From: CBDFKK01 sp965248815 | GTDB taxonomy: Bacteria > Pseudomonadota > Alphaproteobacteria > SMXP01 | DNA: 64,000 nt | Direction: 5' to 3' | NCBI GenBank assembly: GCA_965248815.1 | Contig: CBDFKK010000008.1 | Location: 2,852,001-2,916,000, forward strand | In this document: piece after piece, positions 62,554 through 64,000 of the stretch | Layout: every line of letters starts with the position of its first letter | Position numbering within the stretch: position 1 is the first letter of the stretch | Position numbers and translations under genes: made by a program | The notes under the pieces: model-generated | What the model was told of the DNA's origin: nothing | What the model saw: only the letters and a program-made list of their open reading frames with translations | Databases searched by the model: none

Positions 62554-63294
62554 TTAGCTGCGCATTCCATTCGCTTTTTGAGTTTCAATTACTTCCCGAA
62601 TTTTCTTTTGATGAAACTCCGGCGACATATCGCCCTCGTAAGGTTTATTATAATGGGCGCGAACCGAAGTACGGGTGACTGTTTCATCGAACCATGCTGC
62701 CAATTTGTGATGCCCTTTGCGCCAATCATAATTCGGATAGTTGGGTTCGTCTGAGCGAGCTTGACAGAGCGCTGCGGTATAACTAATGGCTTGCAAGAGG
62801 GCAACGTGCCCAATATCAAAACCTTTATAGGTCTTGGCTTCCTTTTCCATCAGATCAAATGACATCTCGATCTTTGGTTGGATCCATTCATAAAGGCCTG
62901 GTCGTTCCTTGGCCGGCGGAATCCGGCCTTCTATTCCCATTTGGCCGCCGACTTCAAAAACCGTATCGCCGAGAGCCAACCGCCTCAGAGCATCCCATCT
63001 TTTGGGTCCGTCATCGGGAAAGAGTCGTCGGCCTATTGTTGTCAACGAATCTAAATATTCGACGACGGCCTGACTGCCGTAAAGCACCTTGCCATCTTCA
63101 AGTGCTAGGGTCGGAACCTTACCCAGCGGATTAATCTCGCTCATGGGGTATTGACCCTTAACGTCTTTGCCGTCGGTATTGTTAAACGGAAACGTCGGAA
63201 CGCATTCCACTTGATCTTGAATGCCCGACTCATGAATCACGACGAGCGACTTGTGAATGAACATATGAAAAGGCGAATAAAACAGTTTCAACAT
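62554..63294 (-). CDS. Glutathione S-transferase family protein
   Basis: A 246-residue protein from ATG 63294 ('MLKLFYSPFHMFIHKSLVV'). The thioredoxin-fold N-terminal half has 'NPLGKVPTLALEDGKVLYGSQAVVEYLD', the glutathione-binding proline and the acidic Glu-Ser-like segment (here Gly-Ser). The helical C-terminal half follows from residue 95. GSTs of this kind often dehalogenate, isomerise or cleave ether bonds in aromatic catabolism. It lies upstream of the AhpD-like gene and downstream of the MFS transporter on one strand. Confidence 0.85.
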   Translation of the reverse strand: MLKLFYSPFHMFIHKSLVVIHESGIQDQVECVPTFPFNNTDGKDVKGQYPMSEINPLGKVPTLALEDGKVLYGSQAVVEYLDSLTTIGRRLFPDDGPKRWDALRRLALGDTVFEVGGQMGIEGRIPPAKERPGLYEWIQPKIEMSFDLMEKEAKTYKGFDIGHVALLQAISYTAALCQARSDEPNYPNYDWRKGHHKLAAWFDETVTRTSVRAHYNKPYEGDMSPEFHQKKIREVIETQKANGMRS

Positions 63295-63387
63295 ATCGTT
63301 GCTCTTCCCTTTGTTTTTCCCCTTTGTCGTCAATTGCGGCAATGGTTTTTCCGGCTTTATATCACATTTCCGAATTGCTATTTGCGT

Positions 63388-64000
63388 TTATGACGACATC
63401 TCATCGATGTCCAATCCCGATGGGTTGTTGGGCAATCCAAATAGAAATACGCCACTTAGGAAAAGGGTTGGAACGACGCTGACTGTAAATGCCCACTGCC
63501 AGCCCCACAAGTCAGCCGCCCAAGCGACCAGAACGGGATACGTGGCAAATCCGACATTGAGACCGAATGTTCCCGCGAATGCAGCGCCAGTCGCGCGAAG
63601 ACGTGTAGGATAAAGCTCAAGCATCACGGTGGTGATGACGGCCGCCATTCCATAGAAAAATGTCGACATGAGACCGAACCAGATAATGTCTTCTGCAAAG
63701 GTTGTGGGAAGCCAGATCAATCCAAGAAGCGCTGCAGTTCCCAGCCAGCACCAAATAATTGTCGTATTGCGCCGCGTCAGGAAAAATTCGCCAATGAATG
63801 CGGCGCCAATATAGCCGAAGACGCCAATGCCATAGGCTATGCCGACAATTGAAGCTGCATCTGTTTCCGAATAGCCCCGCACGTCCGTATAGAACAGCGG
63901 AAAATAAAATGCGGTACCTGCGTAGGGGCCGCCAAAACAGAAAAAGGCCGCCAAGCAAAAAATTGTACGGCGGCGGTATTTGGGGCTGAATAATTGGCCA
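63388..64000 (-). CDS. MFS transporter, C-terminal part (cut by window edge)
   Basis: The open frame runs past base 64000. About six hydrophobic helices are visible, with a cytoplasmic 'FFLTRRNTTIIWCW' loop and the motif 'ELYPTRLRATGAAFAGTFG', which is characteristic of the aromatic-acid/sugar-acid:H+ symporter and sialate-transport branches of the major facilitator superfamily. It would import the substrate of the downstream enzymes. It is the most upstream visible gene of the minus-strand operon leading to GST. Confidence 0.85.
   Translation of the reverse strand, partial: GQLFSPKYRRRTIFCLAAFFCFGGPYAGTAFYFPLFYTDVRGYSETDAASIVGIAYGIGVFGYIGAAFIGEFFLTRRNTTIIWCWLGTAALLGLIWLPTTFAEDIIWFGLMSTFFYGMAAVITTVMLELYPTRLRATGAAFAGTFGLNVGFATYPVLVAWAADLWGWQWAFTVSVVPTLFLSGVFLFGLPNNPSGLDIDEMSS

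Noticed and set aside
1..64000. CRISPR array or toxin-antitoxin pair
   Set aside because: No regularly spaced repeats and no recognisable toxin-antitoxin gene pair were found on either strand.

Overview
The window reads as an alphaproteobacterial chromosome. The best evidence is the block murA - DUF2948 - hisD - UPF0262 - maf - rng - tRNA-Phe on the minus strand (5632-11717), a gene order typical of that class. The soluble NAD-dependent formate dehydrogenase FdsGBA with FdhD and the many Rieske and flavin enzymes fit a free-living aerobic heterotroph. The order or genus cannot be decided from what is here.

Layout. 1-5566: two Rieske-type oxygenases (the first cut by the window edge), a small secreted protein, a 59-residue tail-anchored small protein, a family-5 peptide-binding protein, a GNAT acetyltransferase and a PNPOx-like flavoprotein. 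5632-11978: the conserved housekeeping block. 12256-35850: an accessory region that begins at tRNA-Thr(GGT). It starts with decayed phage genes and continues with insertion sequences, three copies of a roughly 158-bp inverted-repeat element, an OmpA-like barrel protein, a broken sulfatase, an Rhs-core fragment, and then a 10-kb segment bracketed by two inverted, apparently identical 1512-bp IS3-family elements. The bracketed cargo holds an alpha/beta-hydrolase lipoprotein, DUF1993, a cold-shock protein, an SF2 helicase, several small zinc-binding proteins, a 25-residue membrane peptide and a secreted protein made of eight two-cysteine repeats. On the far side the right IS truncates a bifunctional glycosyltransferase/glycosidase gene, and a decayed tRNA follows. 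36106-41820: fdsG-fdsB-fdsA-fdhD operon. 41896-47898: a VOC protein, 4-hydroxyphenylpyruvate dioxygenase, an intact IS407-type element, a metallo-beta-lactamase-fold hydrolase with an AGE-type epimerase, and a SYLF lipid-binding protein.

48119-64000 looks like one catabolic region made of several divergent and convergent operons: FAD-linked oxidase, MDR reductase and old-yellow-enzyme oxidoreductase on the minus strand; methyltransferase, small helical protein and thiamine-diphosphate enzyme on the plus strand; then SDR, flavoprotein dehydrogenase, amidase, isochorismatase-type hydrolase, a beta-rich protein, a carboxymuconolactone-decarboxylase-like protein, a glutathione transferase and an MFS transporter. 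The enzyme set suggests stepwise oxidation and amide hydrolysis of an imported, perhaps aromatic or nitrogen-bearing, compound, but the substrate is not evident. Two small paralogous proteins of unknown function (54014-54394 and 57193-57546) sit inside this region.

The most unusual items are the 158-bp element and the chimeric reading frame it forms with an Rhs core, the eight-repeat cysteine protein, the pair of small paralogues in the catabolic region, and two very small membrane proteins with strong ribosome-binding sites. No CRISPR array, rRNA operon or complete known defence system was found.
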